This document shows, one piece after another, positions 44,246 to 53,440 of a stretch of DNA of 64,000 nucleotides. Both the position numbers and the translations under genes were made by a program. Origin of the DNA: an uncultured Polaromonas sp. (GTDB taxonomy: Bacteria; Pseudomonadota; Gammaproteobacteria; Burkholderiales; Burkholderiaceae_C); NCBI GenBank assembly GCA_937863225.1, contig CALMEI010000040.1, positions 186,001 through 250,000 on the forward strand. The letters are read 5' to 3'. The notes beneath the pieces were generated by a model. That model was not told the origin of the DNA and did not search any database. It saw nothing but the letters and a program-made list of their open reading frames with translations. Every line of letters begins with the position of its first letter. The stretch's first letter is position 1.

Positions 44246-46210
44246 ATGCAACACCCCAGCTACCGCCCCGACATAGACGGCCTGCGAGCGATTGCGGTTT
44301 TATTGGTCGTGGTGCACCATGCCTTTCCCAAGCTCTTGCCCAGCGGTTTTATTGGGGTGGATTTGTTTTTTGTGATATCGGGTTTCCTCATCACCACCAT
44401 CATCTTTCAAAATCTGGAACGCGGCAGCTTCAGTTTCCTTGATTTTTATACCCGCCGCATCAAACGCATCTTCCCTGCTTTGGCGCTGGTTTTGATAGCA
44501 TGCTTGGTTTATGGCTGGTTCTCACTGTTGCCTGCCGATTACAAACTCTTGGGCAAACACACGGTAGCGGGGGCGGCCTTTGTTTCAAATTTTGCCTTTT
44601 GGAACGAATCGGGCTACTTCAATGGCGACTCTAAACTCAAACCACTCTTGCACCTGTGGTCGCTGGGGATTGAAGAGCAGTACTACATTGTTTGGCCTTT
44701 GCTGGCTTGGTTGGCGTGGAAGAAGCAAGTTAATTTGCTTAAAGTTTGTTTGACTCTTCTCTTGCTGTCATTGCTGGCCAATATCGTCACAGTGAAGTAC
44801 AACGCTGTTGCTGCCTTTTTCTCGCCAGCAACCCGGTTTTGGGAGTTGCTGGTGGGCTCGGTGTTGGCGTATGTTGCTTTACACCGTGCGGCAAGCCCAC
44901 AAAGTGATAAACATGGCCTTCGCAACAATCAAGCGGCTTGGGTGGGTGGGTTGTTGTTGTTGATAGGCCTGGTGTTCATCAAGCCGGAGCGACGTTTCCC
45001 GGGCTTTTGGGCATTGTTACCAACCTTGGCGGCTTACCTCATCATTTATGCGGGTCCACATGCTTGGCTGAATCGCGCCGTCTTGTCCAATAAGTTGCTG
45101 GTGTGGTTTGGCTTGATCAGTTTTCCGCTTTACCTTTGGCATTGGCCTTTGTTGGTGTTCGCCAAACTCAGTGCCAACCAATCACCAAGCACAGAGTTAA
45201 TCTTGTTGGCTGTTACGTTGAGCATAGTTTTGGCTTGGTTGACTTACCAATACATAGAGCGTCCGATACGATTTGGCAGTCAAACACGATTGATACCTGT
45301 CGTTTTATGCCTTATCTTGCTTGCACTTGCAGGGACGGGTCACTATTTATACAAAAAGAATGGCTTTGAATCGCGATTTCCATCATTCATCAGAGCCCTA
45401 CTGCACAACCAGCCTAAATTAGCTGAAGGTTGGCGCAGCAATGAATGCATCTTGGAGCAGGGTGTACCCTCATCCAAATTTTTCAGTACTTGCGTTGACA
45501 AAGACAAACGTCCCCTGGTTTTCTTATGGGGTGACTCCCACGCTGCGGCGCTATATCCTGGTCTCAAACATTTGCAAGACACGGGTCTTTATAAATTTGG
45601 TGTTGCACAGCGAAATGGCGCCGTATGCCCTCCCATATTGGGCGATAAAAGGCCTTGGTGCAATGAAATCAACCAGGATTCCTTTCGGCTTATCAAAGAA
45701 TTAAAACCCGAGATTGCCATGCTGTACGCATACTGGCCCCACGGCATGGATGGCAACGGTAATTTTGGTGGCTTGTATGACTTGTCCAAACTTGATGACA
45801 CCGTTTCAGAATTAAAAAAGGCAGGGGTACAGAAAATTATTGTGATGGGACCTTCGGCCTATTGGAAAAACTCTTTGCCACATAACATCGTGGAAACTTG
45901 GAAAAAAGGCAATCCGTTAAGTAGACCACCCCTGCGCATGGGAAATGGAGAGTATGGCCTGATTGACAATTTGCATGTATATGAAAAACGGATGCGCGAT
46001 CTGGCCAAGCAAATGGGTGTCGAATACATTTCCGGTCTTGATTATTTGTGCAATGCCGAAGGATGCTTAACCCGTGACAGTGAGGATGGTGTCAAAGTGT
46101 CGTCTGTCGATTACGGTCACCTCACGGTTGATGCCTCACAAACTTACCTTAAAATGATCGCTCCGCTGATTTTTACCCATTCCTCAAACTCACCCATAAA
46201 ACAACAATAA
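44246..46210 (+). CDS. AT3-SGNH O-acyltransferase (OafA type), paralogue B
   Basis: A 654-residue protein with an acyltransferase_3 membrane domain (YRPDIDGLRAIAVL, RIKRIFPAL, LLHLWSLGIEEQYYIVWPLL, SFPLYLWHWPLLV) and a periplasmic SGNH domain. The SGNH domain has GDSH at residues 429-432 and a DYGHLT Asp-His block near the C-terminus. Codons 3-304 read as identical, base for base, to those of the gene at 60398; from codon 305 the two diverge sharply. The likely role is O-acylation of a surface glycan. The downstream SGNH lipoprotein gene starts six bases after the stop. Confidence 0.9.
   Translation: MQHPSYRPDIDGLRAIAVLLVVVHHAFPKLLPSGFIGVDLFFVISGFLITTIIFQNLERGSFSFLDFYTRRIKRIFPALALVLIACLVYGWFSLLPADYKLLGKHTVAGAAFVSNFAFWNESGYFNGDSKLKPLLHLWSLGIEEQYYIVWPLLAWLAWKKQVNLLKVCLTLLLLSLLANIVTVKYNAVAAFFSPATRFWELLVGSVLAYVALHRAASPQSDKHGLRNNQAAWVGGLLLLIGLVFIKPERRFPGFWALLPTLAAYLIIYAGPHAWLNRAVLSNKLLVWFGLISFPLYLWHWPLLVFAKLSANQSPSTELILLAVTLSIVLAWLTYQYIERPIRFGSQTRLIPVVLCLILLALAGTGHYLYKKNGFESRFPSFIRALLHNQPKLAEGWRSNECILEQGVPSSKFFSTCVDKDKRPLVFLWGDSHAAALYPGLKHLQDTGLYKFGVAQRNGAVCPPILGDKRPWCNEINQDSFRLIKELKPEIAMLYAYWPHGMDGNGNFGGLYDLSKLDDTVSELKKAGVQKIIVMGPSAYWKNSLPHNIVETWKKGNPLSRPPLRMGNGEYGLIDNLHVYEKRMRDLAKQMGVEYISGLDYLCNAEGCLTRDSEDGVKVSSVDYGHLTVDASQTYLKMIAPLIFTHSSNSPIKQQ
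44252..45157 (+). repeat. 906-base duplicated block, copy 1
   Basis: By reading the two copies side by side I find no difference between 44252-45157 and 60410-61315 (offset 16158, same orientation). The left edge is two codons after the start ATG and the right edge is after codon 304, at the end of WHWPLLV. Flanks on both sides differ. Confidence 0.92.
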
Positions 46211-46216
46211 ACCATC

Positions 46217-46927
46217 ATGCGAGCTTCTTATAATTTTTTAATTTTTTGCAAATCGTTGGTCATCGTTACATTAACCACATTGCTCATTGCATGCGGCGGT
46301 GGCAGCGGCGAACCTGAAGTAGTCAAACCCAAAAAACCAGCAGTGATTATGGTATTTGGTGACTCGACATCGCAAGGCTATGGTATTGAACTATTTGGCA
46401 CGTATTACGAAAACATCCCGCCTGGCAAAATGTATGCTGACCTGCTACGCAACAAATTGAAAAGTGAAGGGATGGATGAATTTGCGTCCATCACTGTCAT
46501 CAACGAAAGCCTTGGCTCCGAATTCGCGTTTGAAGGATTGAAACGATTACCGTTTTTAATGGCATACCACCAGCCAACGCATGTTATTTTGGCGCATGGC
46601 ACCAATGATGCCCGAGCCGGATTTACCACAGCATCAATCTCAAACACATTTACATCCATGGTCAATGTTGTGAAAGGGAATGGCGCAAAAGCATTCTTGG
46701 CTGATATGACATTGACAATTTTTGGCCGTGAATATGCAAACGAATATTCAACCATGGTGACCAATACTGCCAAAGCAACAGGCGCGATTTATGTGCCCAT
46801 TTTGCTTGGAACTTTGTTTAACCCCATATACACGTTGGATGATGGCTACGGTTACCATCAGAATGAATTGGCGCAACCCATCATGATGCAAAACGTTTGG
46901 GATAAGTTAATCCCGCAACTTGAATAA
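46217..46927 (+). CDS. SGNH/GDSL-hydrolase lipoprotein
   Basis: A 236-residue predicted lipoprotein (lipobox LIAC, Cys26) with a free-standing SGNH hydrolase fold. Block I is FGDSTSQG (Ser50), block II NESLGSE, block III GTND (Asn130), and the final block is in DGYGYHQNE near residue 215. The family includes esterases and deacetylases. Placed directly after an SGNH-bearing acyltransferase, it could remove or transfer acyl groups on the same glycan (inference). The gap to the upstream stop is six bases, so they are probably cotranscribed. Confidence 0.85.
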   Translation: MRASYNFLIFCKSLVIVTLTTLLIACGGGSGEPEVVKPKKPAVIMVFGDSTSQGYGIELFGTYYENIPPGKMYADLLRNKLKSEGMDEFASITVINESLGSEFAFEGLKRLPFLMAYHQPTHVILAHGTNDARAGFTTASISNTFTSMVNVVKGNGAKAFLADMTLTIFGREYANEYSTMVTNTAKATGAIYVPILLGTLFNPIYTLDDGYGYHQNELAQPIMMQNVWDKLIPQLE

Positions 46928-46997
46928 TATTTGGGTTACAAATCCTTGGTAATCAGGTATGAATCCTACTTCTTGAGGAATAATCGCATTTTCCTTA

Positions 46998-49412
46998 ATG
47001 ATCACAACACCAATTTCAAAGATTTTTAAAACGGAGTGGCGAGTTTGCTTATGGCTCGCCGTTTTGTCTTTTGTTGGTGCCAGCCTCTTCATGAGCGGAT
47101 GGCCACAAGGACTGTTGCCAGAAACGAAAACACCTTTCATTTATGAAGGCGATGGATTTGCCTATTTATGGAACATTCAGCGCGTCATCGAAGGTTCATG
47201 GTATTTTGAAAATGCGCGTTCTGGATTCCCATTTGGTTCCAACCATCTCGACTACCCCACTGCTGACACTGGCAGCTATTTGGTTCTAAAGCTATTAGGG
47301 CTTGCCTTCCATTCAGCTTTCGCCGCAACAAATCTCTATTTCTTAATTGGATTTTCTGTTTGCGCAGTGGCAACTTATCTGGTTGCGCGAACACTTGATG
47401 TAACGCATTACTTTGCGATAACTTGCGCCGTACTTTATGCGTTTACTTCATTCCATTTCGGTCGCATCGGACATCTTTTCTTTACATGGTATTTCGTTGC
47501 ACCACTGTTTTTTTATTTAGGCTTTAGATTAATTTCAGGACAAACTGTTTTTACCAACCCTGCGTACTCTCTGGCTACGAAATTCTCACACGTTTTTGCC
47601 ATTTTCGTTTTGGCTTCATTTGGCATTTACTACGATTTGTTTGCAGCTATTGTTCTCGTCATGAGCATCATCATTGCAGTGGCATTTCATCGTTCATGGC
47701 GCATTTTCAGCGAAGGAATTTTGACATTAAGTTTTCTCATGCTTGGGTTGATATTGAACGTTTTACCCAGTCTGATATACATTGCACAGAATGGCGAAAG
47801 CCGCGAAGGCATCAATCGGTACGCACAAGAATCAGAACTGTATGCTTTGAAGATTACACAACTTCTATTGCCGCGTGGCGATCACCGTATTGACGCATTT
47901 GCAGATTTTGCCAGTCGATACAACAACCATTTCCCATTGATCACTGAAAACATCAGCGCCAGCCTGGGGGCTATGGGCTCAATGGGATTCTTATTGTTGA
48001 TAACTGTCGTCTTAATTTCACCAATCATTAAGGCGCAAGAAAAACCCAATGATTCGAATGCAAAACATTCACCCAAGTTTTGGGTACTTCACATATTGGC
48101 AGTGTTGCTGGTGGGTTTGGTATTAATGGGTACCGTGGGCGGTGGATCGAGTCTATTTGCCATGACCATCTCCAGTTCGTTCAGAGGCTGGAATCGCGTC
48201 AGTATATTCATTGCGTTCTTAGCGCTGTTGGCGTTAGTGATTGCGATTCAATCACTGCATAAATTATTCATTAAAGAGGGGAAATATTCAAAAATAACTG
48301 GGATTCTTATTGCCTTGATCATTACATGTTTCGGTTTATATGATCAAACAGTTCGGCCTTGTCACAAGTGCCTAGAAAGCAATCAATCTGCCATCGAAAA
48401 CGACAGCGCATTTTTCAAAAAACTCGAATCATCTCTACCTAAACAAGCGGCCGTCTACCAATTGCCGTATATGACTTACTCCGACAATGGCCTTGTGAAC
48501 TATTTGGGCTCTTATGACCAAGCTCGTGGACACTTGCATACTGTTGATATGAGATGGAGTTTTGGTGGCGTGCGTGGTCGAATGGGAGATTGGTTTTACC
48601 GCAAGCTTGCTTCCTTACCTATCGAGCAACAATTGGTAGTTGTTCAAAGCATGGGGTTCTCGGGTCTTTACATCGACAAACGCGGATTTTTGCAACTATC
48701 ATATGACGAGAGATGCCTGCCTTTTTCAAAAACAAAAGATGAGCGCATCAAAAATAATTGCATGCTCTTTACCGAATTCGAGCAGGATATTGGCAACGCA
48801 TTGGGGCCGCAAGCCTTACAACAAAGCTTAATCAGTCATGACAAACAGTTGGTGTTTTACCCTTTTGCAAAGCGAACACCTAACGACAGTGACTCACAAA
48901 AATCAAGAAACGCGAACGCCATTCTGGCGCAAATTGGGTTCCAGTTAGAAAACGGAGTTCCCGTTCAAACTCAGGCTAGATTTGAGCAAGCCCTCGATCT
49001 GCGAGAAGAAAACAGTGATTTCCCTGAATACGTGGGTGGTGTCACGGGACTGTCCGGCATCACCATGATTCAGGACAAAAAAATCGGTCGCTGGTCTGAT
49101 GCGCATGCGGCAAAGCATGTCACCATTTGGTTATCCAAGCCTTTACCACCATCATTTACACTACATATACGCGCTCAGGCAGCTGGATTAAATGCTGGAA
49201 AACCTGTGAAGATTAAGATTGGAAAACAAATCAAAGAGATCACTTTTTCCTCCGATTTTGAAACCAAGGCAGTTGATTTTGAAAACAATGAAGCCGCATA
49301 TAAAATCGAAATCATTCCCGCAGATCCATTTAGCCCCGCCAGACGTTGGGGTGGAACCGACACCCGCATGCTGGCGATTCAGATTGAACAATTGTCAATC
49401 ACACCAAAGTAA
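46998..49412 (+). CDS. large polytopic membrane protein, probable GT-C-like glycosyl/phosphoglycerol transferase
   Basis: An 804-residue protein. Residues about 15-450 hold ten or more membrane segments with an acidic first extracytoplasmic loop (YEGDGFAYLWNIQRVIEGSW), as in GT-C enzymes acting on lipid-linked sugars. The C-terminal soluble part ends in a beta-sandwich-like segment (HIRAQAAGLNAGKPVKIKIG, then RRWGGTDTRMLAIQIEQLSI) resembling DUF7024-type tails of membrane transferases. I am not certain of the family. The codon choice looks more AT-rich than in the flanking housekeeping genes, as for most of this locus. Confidence 0.65.
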   Translation: MITTPISKIFKTEWRVCLWLAVLSFVGASLFMSGWPQGLLPETKTPFIYEGDGFAYLWNIQRVIEGSWYFENARSGFPFGSNHLDYPTADTGSYLVLKLLGLAFHSAFAATNLYFLIGFSVCAVATYLVARTLDVTHYFAITCAVLYAFTSFHFGRIGHLFFTWYFVAPLFFYLGFRLISGQTVFTNPAYSLATKFSHVFAIFVLASFGIYYDLFAAIVLVMSIIIAVAFHRSWRIFSEGILTLSFLMLGLILNVLPSLIYIAQNGESREGINRYAQESELYALKITQLLLPRGDHRIDAFADFASRYNNHFPLITENISASLGAMGSMGFLLLITVVLISPIIKAQEKPNDSNAKHSPKFWVLHILAVLLVGLVLMGTVGGGSSLFAMTISSSFRGWNRVSIFIAFLALLALVIAIQSLHKLFIKEGKYSKITGILIALIITCFGLYDQTVRPCHKCLESNQSAIENDSAFFKKLESSLPKQAAVYQLPYMTYSDNGLVNYLGSYDQARGHLHTVDMRWSFGGVRGRMGDWFYRKLASLPIEQQLVVVQSMGFSGLYIDKRGFLQLSYDERCLPFSKTKDERIKNNCMLFTEFEQDIGNALGPQALQQSLISHDKQLVFYPFAKRTPNDSDSQKSRNANAILAQIGFQLENGVPVQTQARFEQALDLREENSDFPEYVGGVTGLSGITMIQDKKIGRWSDAHAAKHVTIWLSKPLPPSFTLHIRAQAAGLNAGKPVKIKIGKQIKEITFSSDFETKAVDFENNEAAYKIEIIPADPFSPARRWGGTDTRMLAIQIEQLSITPK

Positions 49413-49438
49413 TTCCAGCTGTTGATCCAAACAAGCTT

Positions 49439-49816
49439 TCATTGCTTGTACGAAAATCTTTTCAATAAGACATACGCCAACATGGTCGTAACTGGAAGCA
49501 AAATGACAGGTGCCCAATAATCACCCGTTACGTCCCGTACCAGCGCTATCAATAAAATATTCCCAAGGTAGATCGTGGTCCAAACCATCACATAGCGAAC
49601 AAAACTACCCTCATTTTTGAAAACCAAAGCCCCGTGTGCCTTAAAGCCAACCAAGATACCCACCGCAACTGACAATGCGGATGCGGCTTGATAAGGCAGT
49701 TGCAAAAAGCCCAAACCCAAGTAATAAACAGCCAAGCTCAGCAACGTATTCAAACCACCAACCACCAAATAGCGAAAAAATTGCCAAAAATTGATGGCTT
49801 TGAGTTTTTCAAACAT
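49439..49816 (-). CDS. GtrA family membrane protein
   Basis: A 125-residue protein with four hydrophobic segments and the GtrA opening FFRYLVVGGLNTLLSLAVYY. GtrA proteins are thought to help move lipid-linked sugars across the inner membrane during O-antigen or teichoic acid decoration. Its start overlaps the 3' end of the glycosyltransferase gene upstream by eight bases, so the two act as a unit. It converges with the large membrane protein gene. Confidence 0.9.
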   Translation of the reverse strand: MFEKLKAINFWQFFRYLVVGGLNTLLSLAVYYLGLGFLQLPYQAASALSVAVGILVGFKAHGALVFKNEGSFVRYVMVWTTIYLGNILLIALVRDVTGDYWAPVILLPVTTMLAYVLLKRFSYKQ

Positions 49817-50639
49817 GATTTGGCTTTTTCATGCGGTGGTTCAGAATTTGATAGAACAACCATTTGCCTAGCCGAACTTTATATGAATTGAATCTTTGCA
49901 TCAGCTTTTCATATGCGCTTAAAGTGATGCGATGGTTGGCAGCCACGATATTCATCTCATCAATCAATGTGTCGTATTGACGTAAGGTGTTGTTGGTTTG
50001 ATGAAACCGGATGGCATATGCTGGATTTTGCAATACGTGAACATGACGCTCGCCACCAATCCCAACAAAAAAATTCACATCTGAAGCTTGGTGCAGCCGT
50101 TTATCCAATTTCAGTTGTTGTCCAAGCGCTGTGCGTGATAAAACGGCGATGCCATATAAGTTGCGACAACGCACAATACTGGCTTTAGCTATTTCTCGCG
50201 CCAATGTTTTGCCCGCAAAACCAACCTTAGATGCCCCATAACTGTTGATATAGTTTGATCGCTGATCCAGCCAGCGCACAGGTGCATTCACCATGACCAA
50301 AGAATCATCTGCCTCAAGGATAGCGCGTGCTTCTTCAAATGCATCGACACGCACATAGATGTCATCATGACTCAAATACGCAAAATACTTGGTGTCACAC
50401 AAACCAAGGGCTTTGTGAAAATTGCCGTGCACCCCCAAGTTCTTCTCATTCAAAATATATTTAAAACGTGGATCAGCCAAGTATGGTTTGCAAATCTCCG
50501 CCGTATTGTCAGTTGAGCAGTTGTCTACAATTAAAAATTTCCAGTTTTGATAGGTCTGCTTTAATACCGATTCAATCGCTTGGGTGATGTAGTTTGCGCC
50601 GTTGTAAACGGGCAAAAATATGGTGATATCTGCTTGCAT
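49809..50639 (-). CDS. family 2 glycosyltransferase
   Basis: A 276-residue GT-A enzyme starting MQADITIFLPVYNGANYITQ. It has VDNCSTDNTAEI, an SHDD metal-binding motif near residue 94, and no C-terminal membrane segments, so it differs from GtrB/DPM1-type enzymes that usually pair with GtrA. The sugar donor and acceptor are unknown. It is divergent from the SDR gene across 84 bases that contain a 7-bp inverted repeat. Confidence 0.88.
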   Translation of the reverse strand: MQADITIFLPVYNGANYITQAIESVLKQTYQNWKFLIVDNCSTDNTAEICKPYLADPRFKYILNEKNLGVHGNFHKALGLCDTKYFAYLSHDDIYVRVDAFEEARAILEADDSLVMVNAPVRWLDQRSNYINSYGASKVGFAGKTLAREIAKASIVRCRNLYGIAVLSRTALGQQLKLDKRLHQASDVNFFVGIGGERHVHVLQNPAYAIRFHQTNNTLRQYDTLIDEMNIVAANHRITLSAYEKLMQRFNSYKVRLGKWLFYQILNHRMKKPNHV

Positions 50640-50672
50640 AATCTGATTTTATGAATCGCAAGAGAATATCAC

Positions 50673-50696
50673 AGCCCAAGACACCCGTTTTGGGCT
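50673..50696. promoter_or_regulatory. 7-bp inverted repeat in divergent GT2/SDR region
   Basis: AGCCCAA (50673-50679) and TTGGGCT (50690-50696) are perfect inverse copies with a 10-base spacer, about one helical turn. They are placed centrally between two divergent starts. This fits a dimeric regulator's operator; a transcript hairpin is the alternative. Confidence 0.45.
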
Positions 50697-50723
50697 AAAG
50701 TCTCAATTTTCGAAAGCGTCAGC

Positions 50724-51428
50724 ATGAACAAGCCCTCAAAACCATTTCTACACCAGCGCGTACTGGTTACCGGCGCGTCCAGCGGTATTGGTTTCGCAGT
50801 AGCTCAGGCTTTGGCGCTTGCAGGCGCTGACATCCATGGTGTAGCGCGCAAGTGGCAGCAAGCACCACCAACTTGGCACACCCATTGCGCGGATCTATCG
50901 GTTGAGAGCGATGTCAAACGCTTGGCACAAGAGTTACAACAAGAATCCAAACCCCTGAACATTGTCGTGCACAGTGCGGGTGCATTTGCCGCAGGTCCAT
51001 TGGCTGATTTTGACATCAATGAACTCGACAAGCTTTTCGCCATCAACGTGCGTGCACCTTTTTTGTTAACCCAATTGCTGCTGCCGCAACTTGTTCAAAC
51101 TCATGGCCAAATCGTTTTTATCAACTCATCTGCAGGCATCACATCAAAACAAGGATTAAGCGGCTATTCTGCTACCAAGTTTGCCATCAAATCAATAGCA
51201 GACGCGTTGCGTCAAGAAGTTAACGCCGAAGGTGTGCGGGTGATGAGCGTGTACCCAGGTAAAACGGCATCGCCAATGCAAGAACAAGCACACAAACTCT
51301 TGGGCCAAGCCTACAATCCCAGCAACTTGATGCAAGCTTCAGATGTGGCACAAGCGGTACTGGCTGCCCTGACGCTACCACCTTCGGCTGAGATGACGGA
51401 TTTGCATATTCGACCCATGCAGAAGTAA
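50724..51428 (+). CDS. short-chain dehydrogenase/reductase
   Basis: A 234-residue NAD(P)-binding SDR with the TGASSGIG cofactor motif (near residue 17), the NNAG-equivalent HSAG, a serine in INSSAGI and the YSATK catalytic motif near residue 148. The substrate is unknown. It is followed 18 bases later by the DUF4910 gene, and the pair lies at the end of the surface-glycan locus, so a nucleotide-sugar or lipid substrate is possible but unproven. Confidence 0.88.
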   Translation: MNKPSKPFLHQRVLVTGASSGIGFAVAQALALAGADIHGVARKWQQAPPTWHTHCADLSVESDVKRLAQELQQESKPLNIVVHSAGAFAAGPLADFDINELDKLFAINVRAPFLLTQLLLPQLVQTHGQIVFINSSAGITSKQGLSGYSATKFAIKSIADALRQEVNAEGVRVMSVYPGKTASPMQEQAHKLLGQAYNPSNLMQASDVAQAVLAALTLPPSAEMTDLHIRPMQK

Positions 51429-51446
51429 AAAAAAAATCCCCTCCCC

Positions 51447-52769
51447 ATGATTAATATTTATTCCCCTGCTACTGACTTCAAACCCATCGGTGATCAGATG
51501 TACGCACTGGTGAAGAGCTTGTTCCCAATTTGTCGCAGTATCACCGGAGATGGCGTGCGTGAGACCTTGGCGCATGTTCAAAAGCTTCTGCCTATCACAG
51601 TGCATGAAGTCGCCTCTGGCACACCCGTGTTTGACTGGACGGTACCCAAAGAATGGAATATCAAAGACGCATATGTCGCTAACAGCCAAGGCGAACGCGT
51701 CATTGATTTCAAAAAGTCCAATTTGCATGTGCTGAACTACAGCACAGCCGTCAACCAAAAGATGACTTTGGCTGAATTACGCCCTTATTTGACGACGCTG
51801 CCCGAGCATCCCGATTGGATACCTTACCGCACCACTTACTATCAAGAAAAATGGGGGTTTTGCCTGAGTCAAAACCAGCTCGATAATTTGCCTGAAGATG
51901 ACTACCACGTGGTGATTGATTCGACTCTGTCACAAGGCTCACTGAGCTATGGTGAATACGTCATTCCAGGTGATTCGTCCGATGAGGTTTTAATTTCATG
52001 CCACACCTGCCACCCTTCTCTGTGCAATGACAATTTATCTGGCATTGCATTGGCGACATTTCTAGCCCGTCAAATCGATCAGGTTAAGGCACAAGGCGGC
52101 AAGCTGCAGTACACCTACCGCTTTTTATTCATTCCTGGCACCATAGGTTCTATCACTTGGTTGGCTCGCAACCCAGAAAATGCCAAACGCATCCAACATG
52201 GTTTGGTGGTGGTTTGTGTGGGTGATGCGGGGAAATTCAGCTACAAAACAAGCCGGCAAGGTGATGCATTGATTGACTCTGCTGCCAAGCATGTACTCAC
52301 ATCTGAAAAAGATGGATTCAATCTGATTGACTTTTTCCCCTACGGTTACGACGAGCGTCAATATTGCTCACCAGGATTTAACCTTGCCGTCGGCAGTTTG
52401 TCGCGCTCCACGCATGGCAAATTTCCGCAATACCACAGCTCTGGAGACAATTTGTCGTTTGTGACTGGTGCGCAAATAGCCGAATCACTTGAGGTCTACC
52501 TCAAAGTCATTGATGTATTAGAAAACAACCATACTTACATCAACCAAAATCCACACTGCGAGCCGCAGCTGGGTAAACGAGGTTTGTATGGCAGTGTGGG
52601 CGCTACGGTACACCGCCCCACGTTTGAAATGGCACTGCTGTGGACTTTGAATTTGACCGACGGCAAGCACAGCCTGCTGGACATCGCCAAACGCGCCAAA
52701 ATGCCTTTTGAAACCATCAAACAAGCTGCGCAGGCCTTGCAAGACAGCGGCTTGCTAAAACAAGCCTGA
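51447..52769 (+). CDS. DUF4910 aminopeptidase-like protein
   Basis: A 440-residue protein of the DUF4910 class, an M28-like zinc peptidase fold with a winged-helix C-terminus (about 375-440). Candidate metal ligands are His186, His189 and Asp195 in SCHTCHPSLCNDNLSG, with YGYDERQYCSPG and FPQYHSSGDN downstream. Members are often found in polysaccharide and sugar-biosynthesis clusters, as here, and their substrate is not known to me. The 3' end of the gene contains a hairpin that may terminate the convergent BamE-domain gene. Confidence 0.85.
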   Translation: MINIYSPATDFKPIGDQMYALVKSLFPICRSITGDGVRETLAHVQKLLPITVHEVASGTPVFDWTVPKEWNIKDAYVANSQGERVIDFKKSNLHVLNYSTAVNQKMTLAELRPYLTTLPEHPDWIPYRTTYYQEKWGFCLSQNQLDNLPEDDYHVVIDSTLSQGSLSYGEYVIPGDSSDEVLISCHTCHPSLCNDNLSGIALATFLARQIDQVKAQGGKLQYTYRFLFIPGTIGSITWLARNPENAKRIQHGLVVVCVGDAGKFSYKTSRQGDALIDSAAKHVLTSEKDGFNLIDFFPYGYDERQYCSPGFNLAVGSLSRSTHGKFPQYHSSGDNLSFVTGAQIAESLEVYLKVIDVLENNHTYINQNPHCEPQLGKRGLYGSVGATVHRPTFEMALLWTLNLTDGKHSLLDIAKRAKMPFETIKQAAQALQDSGLLKQA

Positions 52770-52781
52770 TTAACAGGCTTG
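52757..52781 (-). terminator. terminator for BamE-domain gene, inside the 3' end of the convergent gene
   Basis: CAAGCCTG (52761-52768) and CAGGCTTG (52774-52781) form a perfect 8-bp stem with a 5-base loop. Read on the minus strand it is followed by TTTT, as in a Rho-independent terminator. It lies 14 bases past the stop of the minus-strand gene and encodes the last residues of the DUF4910 protein on the plus strand. Confidence 0.72.
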
Positions 52782-52794
52782 ATACTGGGGTGGC

Positions 52795-53334
52795 TCAATG
52801 CGGATTTTGTGCCGGGTCTGGCATGGAGCCCTTGGATATGACATACATATTGCTGTCAAATACCACCGTGAAAATTTGGGTATCGGAGGTGCTGACACCT
52901 TCTAAGTAGCGCCAATCGTAATGCCAGGTTTTTTTCAGCTCATAGGGCGTTATTTTCATCGGTTTACCCAGCATTTTGCGCACCGTTTCCATCGGCATAC
53001 CGACCTCAATTTTGGCGAAATTGGCAGAGGTGAGCACTTGTTTGAGCGAACTCATTTTGCCATCTGTACCAATGGTGATCATGTAATTTTTAGCGCCTGC
53101 GGGTTGGCGGTTGTATTCAAAAATACGCGCGCCATCGGCACCATCCCAAATCTTTTCAGGATCACCAAATTTAATGCGAACATCACCTTCTGTTGCGACA
53201 CCTTCCTCTAACTCGGCAATGCGTTGGTTGTCGCAAGCTGAAAGGCCGAATGTGGCAATGGCGACGGCTAAAACCAAGCAAAATTTGCTAAAAAGTGCTT
53301 TTATGGCTGTTGCTTGGGTTTTCACTGGTGACAC
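52795..53334 (-). CDS. SmpA/OmlA (BamE)-domain lipoprotein
   Basis: A 179-residue lipoprotein with lipobox LSAC (Cys34) and two successive BamE-like units: EGVATEGDVRIKFGDPEKIW near residue 44 and VGMPMETVRKMLGKPMKI near 118. BamE helps outer-membrane protein assembly; this gene is not in the usual bamE context beside fur, so it may be a paralogue. The residues after the lipidated cysteine are Asp-Asn, which in E. coli favour inner-membrane retention. Confidence 0.82.
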   Translation of the reverse strand: MSPVKTQATAIKALFSKFCLVLAVAIATFGLSACDNQRIAELEEGVATEGDVRIKFGDPEKIWDGADGARIFEYNRQPAGAKNYMITIGTDGKMSSLKQVLTSANFAKIEVGMPMETVRKMLGKPMKITPYELKKTWHYDWRYLEGVSTSDTQIFTVVFDSNMYVISKGSMPDPAQNPH

Positions 53335-53440
53335 CTCGTAAAATGGTCGCAGGGTTATGTGGTCGTCGGATTAAAACCACCGCATCATGAACCTAGAACT
53401 TTGCATATTTGAATGATTCCGATTATCTAAGAAGACTTTT

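Noticed and set aside
44683..44928. Minus-strand 81-codon frame that is exactly repeated at 60841-61086
   Set aside because: The exact repetition comes from the 906-base DNA duplication, not from a conserved antisense gene.
49809..50639. GT2 gene as a GtrB-type bactoprenol glucosyltransferase of a phage seroconversion cassette
   Set aside because: It lacks the C-terminal membrane segments of GtrB, and no integrase or phage gene is nearby.
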